Shown: positions 45,524 to 54,897, counted from the stretch's first letter. The stretch is 64,000 nucleotides of DNA from VYFG01 sp965221795 (GCA_965221795.1 OZ244914.1:1488001-1552000), one strand, 5' to 3'. Numbers and translations: made by a program. The notes: generated from the sequence alone by a model not told the origin.

Positions 45524-47095
45524 ATGTCCCGTCGTCCCCTGCCCATCGGTATCCAGTCGTTCCGCCGGATTCGGGAGCGCGATTGCTACTATGTCGACAA
45601 GACCGCCCTGATCGGACAAATGATCGACCAGGGGGACCACTACTTCCTGTCGCGTCCGCGGCGGTTTGGCAAGAGCCTGCTGGTCGATACCCTGCGGGCG
45701 CTGTTCGAAGGCCACGAGGCGCTGTTCCGGGGGCTGGCGATCCATGAGCACTGGGACTGGCGTCCGGCACAGGCGCATCCGGTGTTGCGGCTCAGCTTCG
45801 GTGCCCGGTATACGGAAGCGGGCGATCTGGACGGCGATCTCCTGGAACAGTTGGAGAGTGTTGAGCGTCGGTATGGCCTGGTGCCGGCAACGACCTCGAA
45901 CACCGGCCCCCGACGCCTGCGCAACCTGCTGGACCGGCTGCACGACCACACCGGTCGCCAGGTGGTGGTGCTGGTCGACGAATACGACAAGCCGCTGCTG
46001 GATGTGCTGCAGGATCCGGAGCAATTCCGGATCAACCGAGATACCTTAAGCGGGTTCTATGGGATCCTCAAGGACAGTGCCGAGCAGGTTCGCTTCGTGC
46101 TGGTGACTGGCGTCAGCATGTTCTCGCAGACCAGCCTGTTCTCCGGTCCCAACCATCTCGACAATATCAGCCTGGACCCGGCCTACTCCACCCTCTGCGG
46201 CTATACCGACCATGATCTCGACACGGTGTTTGCGCCGGAGCTGCCCGGTCTCGACCGGGACGAGATCCGGCGCTGGTACAACGGCTATTCGTGGGGTGGG
46301 GACACCAGCCTGTACAATCCATACGATGTGCTGCTGCTGTTCCGCAGGCGCAAGTTTGCGTCCCACTGGTACCGCACCGCCACACCGAAATTCCTGTACC
46401 AGGAGCTGGTGCGCCGTCAGGTGCGCCTGCAGGACCTGGAGGGACGGACGATGAGCGAGGAATCGATCTCGAATTTTGCGATCGATTCCTGCCCCCCGGA
46501 AGCGCTGCTGTTCCAGACCGGCTACCTGACCATCGTCGGCGAGGACGAGTCCGACGACTGGATCGAATACCGATTGGATTATCCGAATTGGGAGGTCGAA
46601 CTCAGCCTGACCCGGGGCCTGTTGCAGTATGTGACCGGACGGGATACCGGCCCGAAGGCTGGCAAGGCCCTGCTGCAGTGCCTGCAGCGATCCGATGTGG
46701 ACGGCTTTGCCGCCGAGTTACGGGCTTATCTGGCGGGCATTCCGCATCCGTGGCCCGACCAGGGCCGCTTGGGGGATTATGAAGCCTGGTATGTCAGCCT
46801 GCTGTACATGAGTTTCAAGGCAACGGGCGGCGAGGTCACGGGCGAGGAGGTCAGCAGTCACGGTCGATCGGACCTGGTGCTGTGCCATGGTGGGTCGGTA
46901 TGGGTGATCGAAGGCAAGGTGGTGCCTTCGGCCGCGGACACCGAGGCGGCACTGGACACCGCACTGGTACAGATTCGCGAGCAGGGGTACAGCGACCGCT
47001 ACCGCAACCGCGGCCAACCTATTCACCATCTGGCGCTATGCTTCGGCCAGACGGAACGGAACCTGGTGGGCTTTCGGAGGGAACCGGCCAACTGA
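45524..47095 (+). CDS. AAA-ATPase-like protein with C-terminal PD-(D/E)XK nuclease domain
   Basis: This 523-residue protein has an N-terminal AAA-ATPase-like domain (PIGIQSFRRIRERDCYYVDK, Walker A SRPRRFGKSLL, Walker B VVVLVDEYDKPLLD) and a C-terminal PD-(D/E)XK domain with GRSDLVL followed by VWVIEGKVV. The architecture is common in many bacteria in multiple copies and is often associated with mobile or accessory DNA. No function has been demonstrated. It converges on the ATPase pseudogene, 21 bases apart. Confidence 0.9.
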   Translation: MSRRPLPIGIQSFRRIRERDCYYVDKTALIGQMIDQGDHYFLSRPRRFGKSLLVDTLRALFEGHEALFRGLAIHEHWDWRPAQAHPVLRLSFGARYTEAGDLDGDLLEQLESVERRYGLVPATTSNTGPRRLRNLLDRLHDHTGRQVVVLVDEYDKPLLDVLQDPEQFRINRDTLSGFYGILKDSAEQVRFVLVTGVSMFSQTSLFSGPNHLDNISLDPAYSTLCGYTDHDLDTVFAPELPGLDRDEIRRWYNGYSWGGDTSLYNPYDVLLLFRRRKFASHWYRTATPKFLYQELVRRQVRLQDLEGRTMSEESISNFAIDSCPPEALLFQTGYLTIVGEDESDDWIEYRLDYPNWEVELSLTRGLLQYVTGRDTGPKAGKALLQCLQRSDVDGFAAELRAYLAGIPHPWPDQGRLGDYEAWYVSLLYMSFKATGGEVTGEEVSSHGRSDLVLCHGGSVWVIEGKVVPSAADTEAALDTALVQIREQGYSDRYRNRGQPIHHLALCFGQTERNLVGFRREPAN

Positions 47096-47116
47096 CGGCC
47101 GCCGATCGCGGTGATC

Positions 47117-48625
47117 TCAGGGGGTTGGGGTCTCGACTGGCAGGGCCCGCAGGTAGTCGCCCAGCGATGGAATGGGAATCCGGTAGTGCTTGGGTGGGTG
47201 CTGCACCGGTGCCAACAGGCCCGCATGCAGGGCATCGGTCAGAAAGGCATCCAACGGCTCGCCCTGGCGCACCGCTTTGGTGAGCGCGTCGAGGGCTGGA
47301 GTGGACAGCAGGCCGTCCCGTTCGGCGGCCGCTTCGGCCAACTGCCGGTAGACCTCCGGTTCGGCCGAGCCGGCCTCCAGCCGGGCGGCATAATACCGTT
47401 CCATCCGCTCCCGGCCCCGCGCCCGGGCTTCGGTGAGAGCGGCCTCGCCCAGCTCCCCGGTTCGGTGGTCCTGGAGGACTCGCATCGCCGCCACCGCCAC
47501 CCGGTTGAGGTGTTGCGGCCAGCCCTGCGACAAGGCCGCCAGTTGCTCGATCCATTGGGCCCGCTCGGCGGCGGTCCCCGGGAACCCGTAGGCGGCGAAG
47601 ACCCTCTCCAGAGCCTCGGCGGCTTCGCTCTCCGCCAGCGGCTCCAGGGTCACGATCCGCTCATCGGCCAGACGCGACAGGCCGCCCCGGCGCAGCATGG
47701 CCCGGGTATCACTGAGACCAAAGAATGCCGTCACCAGCGGAATCCCCTGCGGGTCCCGGTGCAGGCAGTCCAGCACCCCCTTGGTCGACGGCTCCACCGG
47801 CACATTCTGCGCTTCATCCACACACACCACGATCCGAAAGCCGCCCAGCCAGGGCGCAGCGGTTTCCAGCACCCATCCCGCCGGCTGGTCTTCCTCCGAG
47901 CGACCACCCACCGACATCCCCATCGCGCCGCCACCGCGGGCCGACAGCTCCCGGTACAGGGCCTGTCCCCGGTCCCACAGACTCTCCAGCCGCTGGCGGG
48001 TGGTGAGACCGGCGGCCTGCACCCGCAGCCGCTGACTTTCCGCTTGGGCGGCTCGCACCAGCGTCCGCACCACCGCCACCGGCGATGACAGCGAAAAGGC
48101 GGGCAGGGATACCGCCACCCAGGGGTCCGCCTGCAGCAGTTGCTTGCCTTTCTCCCACCAGAGCCCCAGCCGCCGGGCGAGGGTCCCGCTGGCCTGGGCC
48201 CGCAGGCGCTCAAAGAACATCCTGGTCAGAATCTCCGTCTGTGCGGCCTGCACCAGTCCCCGTACGACCCGCTCGGGGAAGCGCAGGGAGCCGGGGTTCA
48301 GGGTCATCGCCACCCAGGGTTCTGCTGGCGTCGAATGGCGCCGCACCGCTTCCAGGCATTCCGCCATCAGCGCCGACCGCGGGCCTGCAACTGCCGGCCC
48401 CCGGTGCCCCCTGAAATACCATCGTGCCACCACCGACCATGCCTTCGCCCAGACTGATGACCGCCTCCCGAAAGACCGTGTATTCGGCCTCGCGCCCCCG
48501 AAAGAAGGCCTCGCGACCGGATTCGGCACGGTCGGTCCGTCGCAGCCAGGTGGCCAGCGGCAGCGGCTCGACCGACTTGCCGCAACTCCTCCGGGTGGGG
48601 GCAGCGGAAAGGACTCGGGATTCAT
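47117..48625 (-). pseudogene. P-loop ATPase broken at Walker A and near its N-terminus
   Basis: The intact 3' part includes Walker B (FRIVVCVDEAQNV) and a C-terminal helical lid. Upstream, the protein-like reading changes frame. REAFFRGREAEYTVFREAV and MVFQGAPGAG lie in another frame, and between GAPGAG and SALMAECLEAV sit 16 bases (48377-48392) where one Lys codon is expected, so the Walker A Lys is lost. At least one further shift lies near the N-terminus. A segment of about 60 residues is duplicated (PWVAMTL... and PWVAVSL...). Likely dead. Confidence 0.72.
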
Positions 48626-48809
48626 GTCAGCAGACAGGTCCGTTCAGAGACGGCACAGACCATACACGGGGTTGATTGTACACGGATTCGGCAGCGGCGT
48701 TCCATGCCGACCCTGGCGGATCGGGAAGGAAGACGGAAGGGGTGGTTGGAACCGATCGGCCGAAGGAAACCGGCTTTCATTGCAGAACAATGGGTTAGGA
48801 AGGGCCTGC

Positions 48810-48957
48810 TAAGTCCCGTTATCGCGCGCCCCCGGGCCCGTGGCACCGGGAACCTGACTGACCTTTTGTGAGAACCATGGTAATGAAAGCACCCGAGAAA
48901 TTCCTGCTGGCCCTGGTGGCCGCCCTGGCCCTGCTGCTCGCCGGTTGCGGGGGCGGC
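48810..48957 (+). repeat. 148-bp inverted repeat, left copy
   Basis: This copy is identical, base for base, to the reverse complement of 52379-52526. It covers the 5' leader, start codons and signal peptide/lipobox of lipoprotein A. Identity stops sharply at both edges. Confidence 0.97.
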
Positions 48958-50520
48958 AACAATAACGATGACGACGAGATGGAGATGACGCCCCCGACCG
49001 CCGCCACCCTGGCCGCCGAGCGCAAGACGATTACCGATGCCGTGAGTGCCGCGGAAACGGCCGTTAATGCCGTCGGCAACGACTCGGCGGACGCGGTGGT
49101 GACCGCAGCGGACAGCGCCCTGGCGGCGATCACCGCCGCCATCAACAATGCGGATAACCTGGCCGCTGGCGATCGCACGGTCGTGGTCGCCCAAGGGCAA
49201 CACCAGCTTCTCACCCGGCAGTTGAACCAGGCCAAGACCGCCCGCACCATGGCGATGGCGAGCGCGATGACGGCAACGGGCAAGGCACTGTATGCGGCGC
49301 TGGCGGGCCCCGACCCCGCAGATTCGAACCCATTGGGTAATGCCACGGGAGAGACTCTGTCGGCGGCTGGATTGGTGATTGATGTCGTTCAAGATGCGGG
49401 AGCACTCCCCGCTGGCGATAACCCGGTCCCAGTAACCCTCAAAGCCGGTGACGATGTCACCGCCCTGATGGGTTGGAGCGGCAAGGACTACAAGCTGGAA
49501 CAGGGAACCGGTAGTGCCAAGCGCACCACCGAAGCCCGCATCTATCATAACCAGGAAGCCGCGGAGCAGAAGCCATTCAGCGGGACCGGCGGCGTATACA
49601 CCCTCGTAAGCGGTCAGACAGGTGCAGGGGCCGCCAACAATGGCTACTTGGGCAGCAACGGTACGACCACCCCTCTTGATGTGTCGTCAGTAGCCACTGA
49701 TTTGGCAAAGGTGATGGCCGACGCCTTCCTACACTCGGGAACCCAGACCCACCAAGTGCCCGAACGGTCCAATGCCCTCTATGTCCGCGGCACCTACGAT
49801 GGCGCACCGGGGGAGTTCCGCTGCATGATGGGGCCTTGCTCCTCGACCAATGACGGTTCGGGGGCACCGAGCGCCTTGGGCGGCACCTGGCACTTCAAGC
49901 CCGACGCCGGCGCGATGGTCTCCATAGCGGACACCCACTACCTGTACTATGGCTGGTGGGTAAGCAAGGACAAGGACGGGAATCCTACGGCCGCCAGTGC
50001 GTTCACGGGTAGAATGGGAGTCGACAGTACTGATGATAACCTCGACCTTGGGTGGACCGGCACCAGCAACCTCACCGGCTCGGCGACCTATGCCGGCCAT
50101 GCCGCGGGCAAGTACGCTATCAACAATGTGCTCGGCTTGAGCCACGGCGGCCATTTCACGGCAGACGCCATGCTGACCGCCAAGTTCAATGGCACCGACT
50201 CCGGTGTGACCGGCACCATTGACAACTTCCGGCTGAATGACGGTTCCGAGGACCCCGGCTGGAGCGTAGCGCTGGCCCGCGGTGGCTTCGGCGCTAACGG
50301 GCAAATCATGGCTCCCAGCACCGCCCCGACAGTCTGGTCGATGAATGACAACAAGGCATCACCGTCGGGTACCTGGAGCGGCATGATGTACGACGAGGCC
50401 GTACATGGCGACGATAACGATGGCAGCAATATCCCGACCACAGTGACGGGCACGTTCTATTCCGAGTTTGGTTCCATCGGGCGCATGGTCGGGGCCTTCG
50501 GGGCCGAAAAGGCGGACTGA
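48877..50520 (+). CDS. TbpB-like surface lipoprotein A (Slam substrate candidate)
   Basis: This 547-residue lipoprotein has signal APEKFLLALVAALALLLAGC with lipobox LAGC, then a Gly/Asn/Asp-rich linker. About 100 Ala-rich helical residues follow (KTITDAVSAAETAVNAVGN), and then a beta-rich C-terminal half with GSATYAGHAAGKYAI and GGHFTADAMLTAKFNG, ending GSIGRMVGAFGAEKAD. The C-terminal half matches transferrin-binding-protein-B-like barrel domains. Start ATG 48877 was chosen; GTG 48868 and ATG 48883 are possible. With Slam nearby it is probably displayed on the outer surface. The ligand is unknown. Confidence 0.82.
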   Translation: MVMKAPEKFLLALVAALALLLAGCGGGNNNDDDEMEMTPPTAATLAAERKTITDAVSAAETAVNAVGNDSADAVVTAADSALAAITAAINNADNLAAGDRTVVVAQGQHQLLTRQLNQAKTARTMAMASAMTATGKALYAALAGPDPADSNPLGNATGETLSAAGLVIDVVQDAGALPAGDNPVPVTLKAGDDVTALMGWSGKDYKLEQGTGSAKRTTEARIYHNQEAAEQKPFSGTGGVYTLVSGQTGAGAANNGYLGSNGTTTPLDVSSVATDLAKVMADAFLHSGTQTHQVPERSNALYVRGTYDGAPGEFRCMMGPCSSTNDGSGAPSALGGTWHFKPDAGAMVSIADTHYLYYGWWVSKDKDGNPTAASAFTGRMGVDSTDDNLDLGWTGTSNLTGSATYAGHAAGKYAINNVLGLSHGGHFTADAMLTAKFNGTDSGVTGTIDNFRLNDGSEDPGWSVALARGGFGANGQIMAPSTAPTVWSMNDNKASPSGTWSGMMYDEAVHGDDNDGSNIPTTVTGTFYSEFGSIGRMVGAFGAEKAD

Positions 50521-50544
50521 CCGCTAACGAGGGGGCAAGAATCC

Positions 50545-50575
50545 GGCGGCAGGCTTCCCCCTGCCGCCTTATTTT
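50545..50575 (+). terminator. Rho-independent terminator of lipoprotein A
   Basis: GGCGGCAGG and CCTGCCGCC form a perfect 9-bp stem with a 6-base loop, followed by TTATTTT. It starts 25 bases after the stop codon. Confidence 0.85.
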
Positions 50576-50622
50576 GTGGGGCCACCGGATCAGGGGTCCC
50601 ATGAAAAGAGGCCAGTACCAAC

Positions 50623-50660
50623 AAAAACCCCCGAGCAGGTCCGAAGGCCCGCCCGGGGGG
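50623..50660 (-). terminator. Rho-independent terminator of lipoprotein B
   Basis: On the minus strand a CCCCCGGGCGGGCC arm, a TTCG loop and a GACCTGCTCGGGGG arm pair over 14 positions, with G-U pairs and one mismatch. A TTTTT run follows. It lies about 45 bases beyond the stop codon of lipoprotein B. Confidence 0.8.
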
Positions 50661-50704
50661 ATGACACGGAAAGCGCCCCGGACCTTATTGACCCTGCTGC
50701 GGTC

Positions 50705-52459
50705 TCATTCCTCCACTTCGGCGGCATATACTCCCGCCACCCGACCATTGCCGAAGTGAGCGTCAAAGCCGCCGTGATATCCCATGGCGATATTCACCTT
50801 CATTTCGTCCCCGTTCGCATCCTCATAGGCATATTCATGCGATCCGAAAGGGTTTGCCGTCCATTCCCCCTTTGGCGTGTTATCAGCCGCAGCCGGTCCC
50901 TTGCTCGTGGTCATCCCATTAGTGAATGCAGTCAGCGGAGCACCGTGTTTGTCCAGCGTCACCTCCCAACCGGGATGCACCACCCCGGCGTTGTGTACGC
51001 CCGTAAAGTTATTCACCACGCCTGACAGCATCGCATCATCGTTCTCATCGCCAAAGTCCAGGGTCAGGCTGACATCCGCCCGAAACGCACCGGACTGGTG
51101 TCCGGATTCCGCACCCGTGGCCTCGTTGCGGCCATATCGTACCGACAGTCCCTCGGCAGTCCCGGCATAGGTGGCGCTGCCCTGCACTGTATTGGGCAAG
51201 GCCGTAGTGGGTGCTAAAACTCCCATCGACTGACTGTACCGGTTCAGGACCAGAGTGTTCGTAGTATCGGTGTCTTCACCGGTAAGCCACACGCCGTATT
51301 TCGCATACGTGGCCAGTACATAGTCTTCACTGTCATTGCCATCGCCCCCTTTCTTGCTGAGCAACGCTGTGCGCCAGTTATCGCCGTTACCATCGGCGGA
51401 CGACGGGACGAAGTACCAGCCCTCTCCCACCTCAGCTCCAGAAGCAACCGCCGTAGTACAGCCGTCGTCTCCCATCCGGCACAAAACAAGCCCCGGAATG
51501 CCCATGTACCTATAGCCTACTCCAGCATTATTGGCTGCGGCTGCAACAATATCTTCAGTAGCGTCTGTTCCGGCCAGCGGCACTGCCTGCACGATGGCAT
51601 TGCTCAGGCCCACCGGCGCGGTGGTAAAGATCTGGTCATACGTCATCATGGCCGCGGTCGCCGTGTCGCCCATGGCAAACAGATCGTCCATCTCCGCAGG
51701 AGGAGCCATTACGGGGGCTGCCAGGCCTCCTGCACGCCGAAACATTTCCAGGACCCTTTCCCCGACGGTCGCAGCGGAATCCGCCGGTGTCCCCATGCCC
51801 TTGTCGGGTCCGCTGTCGTATTTGCCCTGCTCCGTCACCATTGCGACATCTGCCTTGACCTCGTCGTCGTACTTTTTCAATTCGCCTTTGGCCACCAGCA
51901 TGTGCATGCCGTCGTCCTTGATCGTGATTTCCATTTCCAGTTCCTTGATGACCGCTTCCAGTTCCTCGACCGCTTCCATCCGGCCGGCGGTGCCCGCGGG
52001 CAGGGCCATGGCATTGGTCAGTGCCTGCTGCGCTGCCATCAGGGCGTCCTTGGCGCTCATCACGGCGGCATTGACCGCGCCCTGTGCATCCAGGATCTTC
52101 TGCGCATTCTCCTGCGCCGTCCTCGACTCGCCGTGGGTTGCCAGCGCGGTCAGCATCGTGCTATAGCCTTCCGAACCGCCTTTCCCGTCTGCCTTCTCAT
52201 CGGCCCCATTGACGGCTTGCATCGCCGCCGCGACGGCGTCGTCCAGATCATTCCCGGCATCCACCGCCGCCAGCCGGTAGTCCTTGGCCCGGTCGGCCGG
52301 GCTGGGAACCGGAGGCGGCGGCTCGGTCATGGTCATGGAGTCGTCGTCCCCATCGCCGTCGCCGCCATCGTTATTGGAGCCGCCCCCGCAACCGGCGAGC
52401 AGCAGGGCCAGGGCGGCCACCAGGGCCAGCAGGAATTTCTCGGGTGCTTTCATTACCAT
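50705..52459 (-). CDS. TbpB-like surface lipoprotein B (Slam substrate candidate)
   Basis: This 584-residue lipoprotein has the same signal peptide as lipoprotein A, then a long Ala/Glu-rich helical region (TAGRMEAVEELEAVIKELEM and neighbours). The beta-rich C-terminal half contains GSATYAGTAEGLSVRYGR, SGAFRADVSLTLDFGDENDD and MLSGVVNNFTG, ending HFGNGRVAGVYAAEVEE. It is clearly the same family as lipoprotein A but diverged outside the leader. It converges on A, each with its own terminator. A sigma70-like promoter precedes the shared leader. Surface display through Slam is inferred. Confidence 0.82.
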   Translation of the reverse strand: MVMKAPEKFLLALVAALALLLAGCGGGSNNDGGDGDGDDDSMTMTEPPPPVPSPADRAKDYRLAAVDAGNDLDDAVAAAMQAVNGADEKADGKGGSEGYSTMLTALATHGESRTAQENAQKILDAQGAVNAAVMSAKDALMAAQQALTNAMALPAGTAGRMEAVEELEAVIKELEMEITIKDDGMHMLVAKGELKKYDDEVKADVAMVTEQGKYDSGPDKGMGTPADSAATVGERVLEMFRRAGGLAAPVMAPPAEMDDLFAMGDTATAAMMTYDQIFTTAPVGLSNAIVQAVPLAGTDATEDIVAAAANNAGVGYRYMGIPGLVLCRMGDDGCTTAVASGAEVGEGWYFVPSSADGNGDNWRTALLSKKGGDGNDSEDYVLATYAKYGVWLTGEDTDTTNTLVLNRYSQSMGVLAPTTALPNTVQGSATYAGTAEGLSVRYGRNEATGAESGHQSGAFRADVSLTLDFGDENDDAMLSGVVNNFTGVHNAGVVHPGWEVTLDKHGAPLTAFTNGMTTSKGPAAADNTPKGEWTANPFGSHEYAYEDANGDEMKVNIAMGYHGGFDAHFGNGRVAGVYAAEVEE

Positions 52460-52526
52460 GGTTCTCACAAAAGGTCAGTCAGGTTCCCGGTGCCACGGGC
52501 CCGGGGGCGCGCGATAACGGGACTTA
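52379..52526 (-). repeat. 148-bp inverted repeat, right copy
   Basis: This is the reverse complement of 48810-48957 with no mismatch. It carries the leader, start and signal peptide of lipoprotein B. Confidence 0.97.
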
Positions 52527-52535
52527 TCAAGCGAA

Positions 52536-52564
52536 AGGATATCTCCCTACACATGTCCAGTCAA
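52536..52564 (-). promoter_or_regulatory. Sigma70-type promoter just outside the right inverted repeat
   Basis: On the minus strand TTGACT and TATCCT are separated by exactly 17 bases. The -10 ends 10 bases before the repeat, so transcription would begin close to or inside it and read into lipoprotein B. No comparable promoter is seen outside the left repeat. Confidence 0.6.
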
Positions 52565-53493
52565 GGGTTTAAACGCAAATTGTAAACCGAAACATTGGCG
52601 TTCTCAAGCGGATTATAGCATTAAGAGAAGATTGGAAACCACAAACTGAAGTGTTTTTCCTGAGTTTCCGACGCCTCATCGTCTAGAATCGCTTCCAAAT
52701 ATACCCTGTATTTGAAAGCGATTATAACAAAAAACGCATTGTTCCGACATTTTTTTCACACTCCCTGTAACGAAATCCACGCATTTTGGGCCCAATCGAT
52801 GGTTCTCTGTCTGGTTTCCACCACATCATCTTGGAAATGTGACCATACCTGTACTGACACCTTGATAGGATGCCAAAAACCGCGGATGGTAAAGTCTGTG
52901 AAAGCCGCAGCGCGTTGACCGCCCTGCGACTCCTGAGAGTGGGAGTGCTCAACCAATCGCGACCATTGGCGATGTGAGCCAGCAAAGCAGCCGCTATATT
53001 TATAGTGTGTATGCGAAAGAACAGAATCGCTCCCAATCGCTGCATTAGTTGCAGGCAGTCGCACCGACACGACCAAGACACCGAAACGATCACACATACC
53101 TCAGCCCATATGCAAAAGTGGGGGAACCAGAGTCGTTCCGACTCGCAAATCCCCGGAATATACGATTGTATCCAACAGAATCCGGAATGGAACAGAATCC
53201 CTTTTTCGGAAGACCCAAACGGACCTCTCACCCGAAACTTCACAAGATCCGGTCAAACGAAAGAAAATTCCGCAAATCTCCTGAGTGCTGTGTAATAATT
53301 GCCGCGCCCGGCATCTGACCCCTTCCCTGAATGGGAAGCACCGGGTGACACTTTTGGAAAAACCTATTCAACAGGGATCGGGAACCAGCCCTCCCTTGTT
53401 GTAGTCTATCGAAGCCTGACCGCCTTGGTCGACCCAAAACCATCGTCTGCACGGGACTCTCCTGCAGGTGCCACTGCCACCTCGAATCCTTAC
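52565..53493. other. AT-rich intergenic region between lipoprotein B and slam
   Basis: About 930 bases are more AT-rich than the surroundings. Frames on the minus strand (52722-53243 and 52756-53097) are open but show no family features. Two palindromes are present: one at 52688-52722 and GAGTCG-TTC-CGACTC at 53130-53144. The region probably holds regulatory sequence for both flanking genes. Confidence 0.5.
52688..52722. promoter_or_regulatory. Imperfect palindrome upstream of lipoprotein B
   Basis: ATCGCTTCCAAATA and TATTTGAAAGCGAT pair with one mismatch around a 7-base centre. Its core, CCAAATATACCCTGTATTTG, resembles the perfect palindrome at 1822-1841 (17 of 20 positions). It may be an operator for the surface-lipoprotein locus. 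Confidence 0.45.
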
Positions 53494-54897
53494 ATGATGC
53501 CAACTCCCTGTCTTCCGCGCACCCTGGCGGTACTGGTCTGCCTGTTGTTCGTTCTCCCCGCCTGGGGCCAGCAAACCCCATCATCCGAGCCCACCTCCAC
53601 CTCACCATCCGACGCCGAATCATTCTCTGTCAGTGCCATTGAGAATCAGGCCAAAGAGCTCATTGATGCTGGACAGTTCGTGGAAGCCCTGAGAGCTCTG
53701 GAACCACTGCTTGCCCAACGCCCATTGCCGCCGAACGCCTTGTTTTTGGCTGGCTTGGCTTCCCTGAATGCTGCCAGCAATCCAGCTCTGGACCAAGAGT
53801 CACGTGATACGTTGCTGGATGCTGCGATCCGGGCATTCCAGAGTATGCTGGTGCAGGACCCGGGGCTGATCCGGGTACGTCTGGAGCTTGCGCGGGCATT
53901 CTTTCTCAAGGGCGAGGATTCCTTGGCCCGGGGACATTTCGAGGCGGTTCTGGCCGGAGACCCGCCCGCTCCCGTGGTCGCCAATGTCAATCGATTCCTG
54001 GCCCAGATCCGGGCCCGCCGGCGTTGGAGCACTTATCTGGGGTTTGCCTTGGCTCCGGATAGCAACATCGGCTCCCAATCCACCACACGGACTATCAATA
54101 TTCTGGGCCTGCCGTTTCAGCGGGATGGGGATGAGTTCACCACCTCCGGCGTCGGTGTGTCGATTTGGGGTGGTGCCGAATACGAATATCCCTATTCCCA
54201 ACGGACTCGTTTTCGCAGTGGGTTTGATCTCTCAAGACGAGAGTATTCCCAAAGCCAATTTGACCAGATGACGCTCTCGACCCATGTGGGCCCGCGCTGG
54301 CTGATCAGCCCTCGTTCTGAGATGAGCCTGTTGGCGACCGCCCGATGGAGGGAATCGGCGAATGAACCCTACAGCGATGAATATGGCATCCGGGTCGAAG
54401 TGCGCCGTCGATTCACCCGACAAACTACTGGACGGCTGCGTGCATATGTGGCCGAACGCTTTCATGATCGGGGGTCGAATCTGGACGGCCCGGTAATGGA
54501 CATGTCGATAGGGATGAGCCATGTGTTGTTGCCAACCTTGCGAGCGGATTGGACCCTCGGCTGGGGGCGCGAGCGCCCCGAGCAGGAATATCGGCGTAAC
54601 ACTTCCCGGTATATCAGCGCCGGGCTCACCTCCGCTCTTCCGCGCGGGTTTACCCTGGGCGGCAATGTCACCCAGCGCTGGACCGACTACAAGGGTGCAT
54701 GGCCCACCTTCAACCTGCCCGGCGAATTGCGCGAAGACAAGACCCGGAGCTATCGACTGAATGTTAACCACCGCGGGTTCACCTGGCGCGGATTCAGTCC
54801 CCGGGTATCGGTGGTCCACGAGGAACGAGAATCCACTGCCCAGCTGCATGACTACAAACGGACGTTCGGGGAACTCAGTTTCGTCCGCTTGTTCTAA
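53494..54897 (+). CDS. Surface lipoprotein assembly modulator (Slam, DUF560)
   Basis: This 467-residue outer-membrane protein has a signal peptide (TLAVLVCLLFVLPAWGQ). A TPR-like helical N-terminal domain follows (QAKELIDAGQFVEALRALEP and AFFLKGEDSLARGHFEAVLA), then a C-terminal DUF560 beta-barrel with alternating strands, ending LSFVRLF with the terminal Phe typical of barrel proteins. Slam proteins move TbpB-like lipoproteins to the cell surface, and two such lipoproteins are encoded just upstream. ATG 53494 or 53497 directly precedes the signal peptide. Confidence 0.87.
   Translation: MMPTPCLPRTLAVLVCLLFVLPAWGQQTPSSEPTSTSPSDAESFSVSAIENQAKELIDAGQFVEALRALEPLLAQRPLPPNALFLAGLASLNAASNPALDQESRDTLLDAAIRAFQSMLVQDPGLIRVRLELARAFFLKGEDSLARGHFEAVLAGDPPAPVVANVNRFLAQIRARRRWSTYLGFALAPDSNIGSQSTTRTINILGLPFQRDGDEFTTSGVGVSIWGGAEYEYPYSQRTRFRSGFDLSRREYSQSQFDQMTLSTHVGPRWLISPRSEMSLLATARWRESANEPYSDEYGIRVEVRRRFTRQTTGRLRAYVAERFHDRGSNLDGPVMDMSIGMSHVLLPTLRADWTLGWGRERPEQEYRRNTSRYISAGLTSALPRGFTLGGNVTQRWTDYKGAWPTFNLPGELREDKTRSYRLNVNHRGFTWRGFSPRVSVVHEERESTAQLHDYKRTFGELSFVRLF

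Noticed and set aside
48622..49548. A 308-codon minus-strand frame opposite the start of lipoprotein A.
   Set aside because: It is antisense to the identical leader and the Ala-rich region, and its His/Gly/Arg-rich translation is a by-product of repetitive GC-rich codons.
52722..53243. A 173-codon minus-strand open frame in the AT-rich region before slam.
   Set aside because: The translation is rich in Cys, Trp and Ser without any domain signal, and it overlaps other equally open frames.
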